32,450 bases of DNA from Bacillota bacterium (GTDB lineage: Bacteria; Bacillota; Clostridia; Acetivibrionales; DSM-1351), in the NCBI GenBank assembly GCA_023397905.1, contig JAEWSZ010000228.1:1-32450 (forward strand), in the 5' to 3' direction. The notes under the pieces are model-generated. The model did not search any database and was not told the DNA's origin. It was given only the letters and a program-made list of their open reading frames with translations. Below, one piece after another: positions 31,052 to 32,450 of the stretch. The position numbers were made by a program, and so were the translations under genes. Numbering within the stretch: the stretch's first letter is position 1; every line of letters starts with the position of its first letter.

Positions 31052-32062
31052 ATGAACAAATTAATGGAAGTTTGTGATCTTGAAATAGATATATACACAC
31101 ACAGCGGAACCGTCCGGGCCGTCAGAGGTGTTTCCTTTGCCCTCAGCCCGGGAGAGACGCTGGCAATAGTGGGCGAATCCGGCTGTGGAAAATCAATGAC
31201 CGTCAAGGGCATAATGCAGCTGCTCCCCCAGAACGGCAAAATATCAAACGGAACTGTCAAGCTGGAAAACAAGTGCATTTCAACGCTTTCCAACAGGGAG
31301 ATGAAAAAAATACGCGGTTCGGATATCTCCATGATATTCCAGGACCCCATGACGTCCCTCAATCCCACAATGACCATAGGAAACCAGATCATTGAGGTTC
31401 TCCGGGAACATACCCGTATGTCAAAGCAGGAGATGAGAAAAAGGACCCTTGAGCTTCTGGACCTGGTGGGAATATCAAACCCCGACAAGAGAATGGAGCA
31501 ATACCCCCATCAGCTGTCAGGCGGCATGAGACAGAGAATTGTCATCGCAATCGCCCTCGCCTGCAATCCAAGGGTACTTATTGCAGACGAGCCCACCACG
31601 GCACTGGACGTAACTATCCAGGCCCAGATACTGGACCTCATGAGGAGCTTTCAAACCAAAATAGATACTTCTATTATAATAATAACGCACAATCTGGGAG
31701 TTGTTGCAAACATTGCCGACAAAGTGGCCGTAATGTACGGCGGTAAAATCATGGAGACCGGCTATGCGGACGATATATTCTATGATCCGAGGCATCCGTA
31801 TACGCAGGGCCTCATGGCTTCTATACCCAATGTCAGCGGCAATGACACCGAACTCACCACCATTCCGGGAACACCTCCGGATCTGATAAATCCTCCGGCG
31901 GGATGCCCCTTTGCGGCAAGATGCAAACATACCATGGAGGTATGCCTGCGGGCTATGCCGGAACACAAGCCGGTTACGGAATCCCCCCGTACCGCCTGCT
32001 GGCTTGAAGATCCCAGGGCCAGGGGCGACAAAAACAAGGGTAACAGGAGTGATTTAGCATGA
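31052..32062 (+). CDS. oppD: Oligopeptide ABC transporter ATPase OppD
   Basis: A 336-residue ATPase with Walker A GESGCGKS (41-48), Q-loop 'MIFQDPMTSLNPTMTIG', signature 'QLSGGMRQRIVIA', Walker B 'VLIADEPTTALDVT' and switch His in 'IIITHNLGV'. The C-terminal oligopeptide domain holds 'GTPPDLINPPAGCPFAARC' with cysteines in 'CPFAARCKHTMEVC...CW', which in relatives bind an iron-sulfur cluster. It drives peptide import together with OppF. The ATG at 31052 follows ACGAGGTAA. Its stop overlaps the oppF start (ATGA), implying translational coupling. Confidence 0.95.
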   Translation: MNKLMEVCDLEIDIYTHSGTVRAVRGVSFALSPGETLAIVGESGCGKSMTVKGIMQLLPQNGKISNGTVKLENKCISTLSNREMKKIRGSDISMIFQDPMTSLNPTMTIGNQIIEVLREHTRMSKQEMRKRTLELLDLVGISNPDKRMEQYPHQLSGGMRQRIVIAIALACNPRVLIADEPTTALDVTIQAQILDLMRSFQTKIDTSIIIITHNLGVVANIADKVAVMYGGKIMETGYADDIFYDPRHPYTQGLMASIPNVSGNDTELTTIPGTPPDLINPPAGCPFAARCKHTMEVCLRAMPEHKPVTESPRTACWLEDPRARGDKNKGNRSDLA

Positions 32063-32450
32063 GCAATGCATTGCTTGAAGTCAGAAATTTGAAAAAGTAT
32101 TTTTACGCCGGGAAGGATCAGGCCCTGAAGGCGGTAGACAATGTGTCCTTTGACATATACAAAGGTGAGACCCTGGGTCTTGTGGGGGAGTCCGGCTGCG
32201 GAAAATCCACCCTGGGCAGGACCCTGATCAATCTCTACAAACCTACGGAAGGCAGCGTCCTTTTTGACGGCACAGATGTCCACGGCAAAGCCGGCCGCAC
32301 CCTTACCAGGCGCATCCAGATGATATTTCAGGACCCTTACGCCTCCCTGAATCAGAGAATGAAGGTAATGGATATAATCGCAGAGGGCATGGACGCCCAC
32401 AATCTGTCCCAGGGCAGGCAGGACAGAGAGCAGAAGGTCATCTCCCTTTT
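32059..32450 (+). CDS. oppF: Oligopeptide ABC transporter ATPase OppF (cut by window end)
   Basis: The first 130 residues are present. 'ALLEVRNLKKYFYAGK', Walker A GESGCGKS (43-50) and the Q-loop 'RIQMIFQDPYASLNQRMKV' mark it as the second Opp ATPase. The ATG overlaps the oppD stop codon and follows AGGAGTGATTTAGC. The rest lies beyond the window. Confidence 0.94.
   Translation, partial: MSNALLEVRNLKKYFYAGKDQALKAVDNVSFDIYKGETLGLVGESGCGKSTLGRTLINLYKPTEGSVLFDGTDVHGKAGRTLTRRIQMIFQDPYASLNQRMKVMDIIAEGMDAHNLSQGRQDREQKVISL

Overview
The window comes from a low-to-moderate G+C Gram-positive anaerobe, most likely a member of the class Clostridia. Supporting signs are strong GGAGG-type ribosome-binding sites, GTG and TTG starts, a T-box leader on valS, LxGC-type lipoprotein signal peptides, an MsmR-like AraC regulator beside a GH36 galactosidase, and a BmpA/NupOPQ-type ABC system. 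I cannot name the genus from the sequence alone.

Layout. 1-1608: end-truncated Gfo/Idh/MocA oxidoreductase and an iron-type alcohol dehydrogenase, divergent from a MerR regulator (1826-2248). 2409-3417: peroxide-defence unit of a Cys glutathione peroxidase and an OhrR-type MarR regulator, preceded by a near-consensus OhrR box. 3480-3782: DUF4491-like membrane protein. 4107-9117: nucleoside/BMP-family ABC transporter (lipoprotein, double ATPase, two permeases). 9450-10274: nitroreductase plus ABM monooxygenase pair. 10708-14268: valS with its T-box leader, and a TVP38/TMEM64 membrane protein. 14347-17516: AraC regulator divergent from a GH36 alpha-galactosidase. 17712-19439: methyl-accepting chemotaxis protein with a long leader. 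20018-20338: small Xre regulator. 20629-26885: minus-strand cluster of GH1 beta-glucosidase, transglutaminase-like protein, CutC and PepV-type dipeptidase. 27275-32450: oppABCDF, divergent from that cluster and cut by the window end.

The most interesting material lies between the genes. Two families of short, protein-less inverted-repeat elements are present. Family 1 is a roughly 266-bp imperfect palindrome. It is found nearly complete at 10291-10691 and 20355-20620, shortened at 9251-9416 and degenerate at about 17522-17715. The 10291-10691 copy is split by a 127-bp second element flanked by 7-bp near-duplicates; removing insert plus one duplicate gives 267 bp, almost exactly the length of the other full copy. 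Three of the four loci sit between convergent genes. Family 2 has two copies (2225-2356 and 19700-19786) sharing ends of the form TCAAAGTCARTTAC; one supplies the last seven codons and the stop of merR.

Functionally the genes describe a sugar-, peptide- and nucleoside-scavenging fermenter. Opp uptake is encoded next to an intracellular M20 dipeptidase and a two-module transglutaminase-like protein. Galactoside and glucoside hydrolases, nucleoside uptake, NADPH-type alcohol reduction, thiol peroxidase defence and chemotaxis complete the picture.
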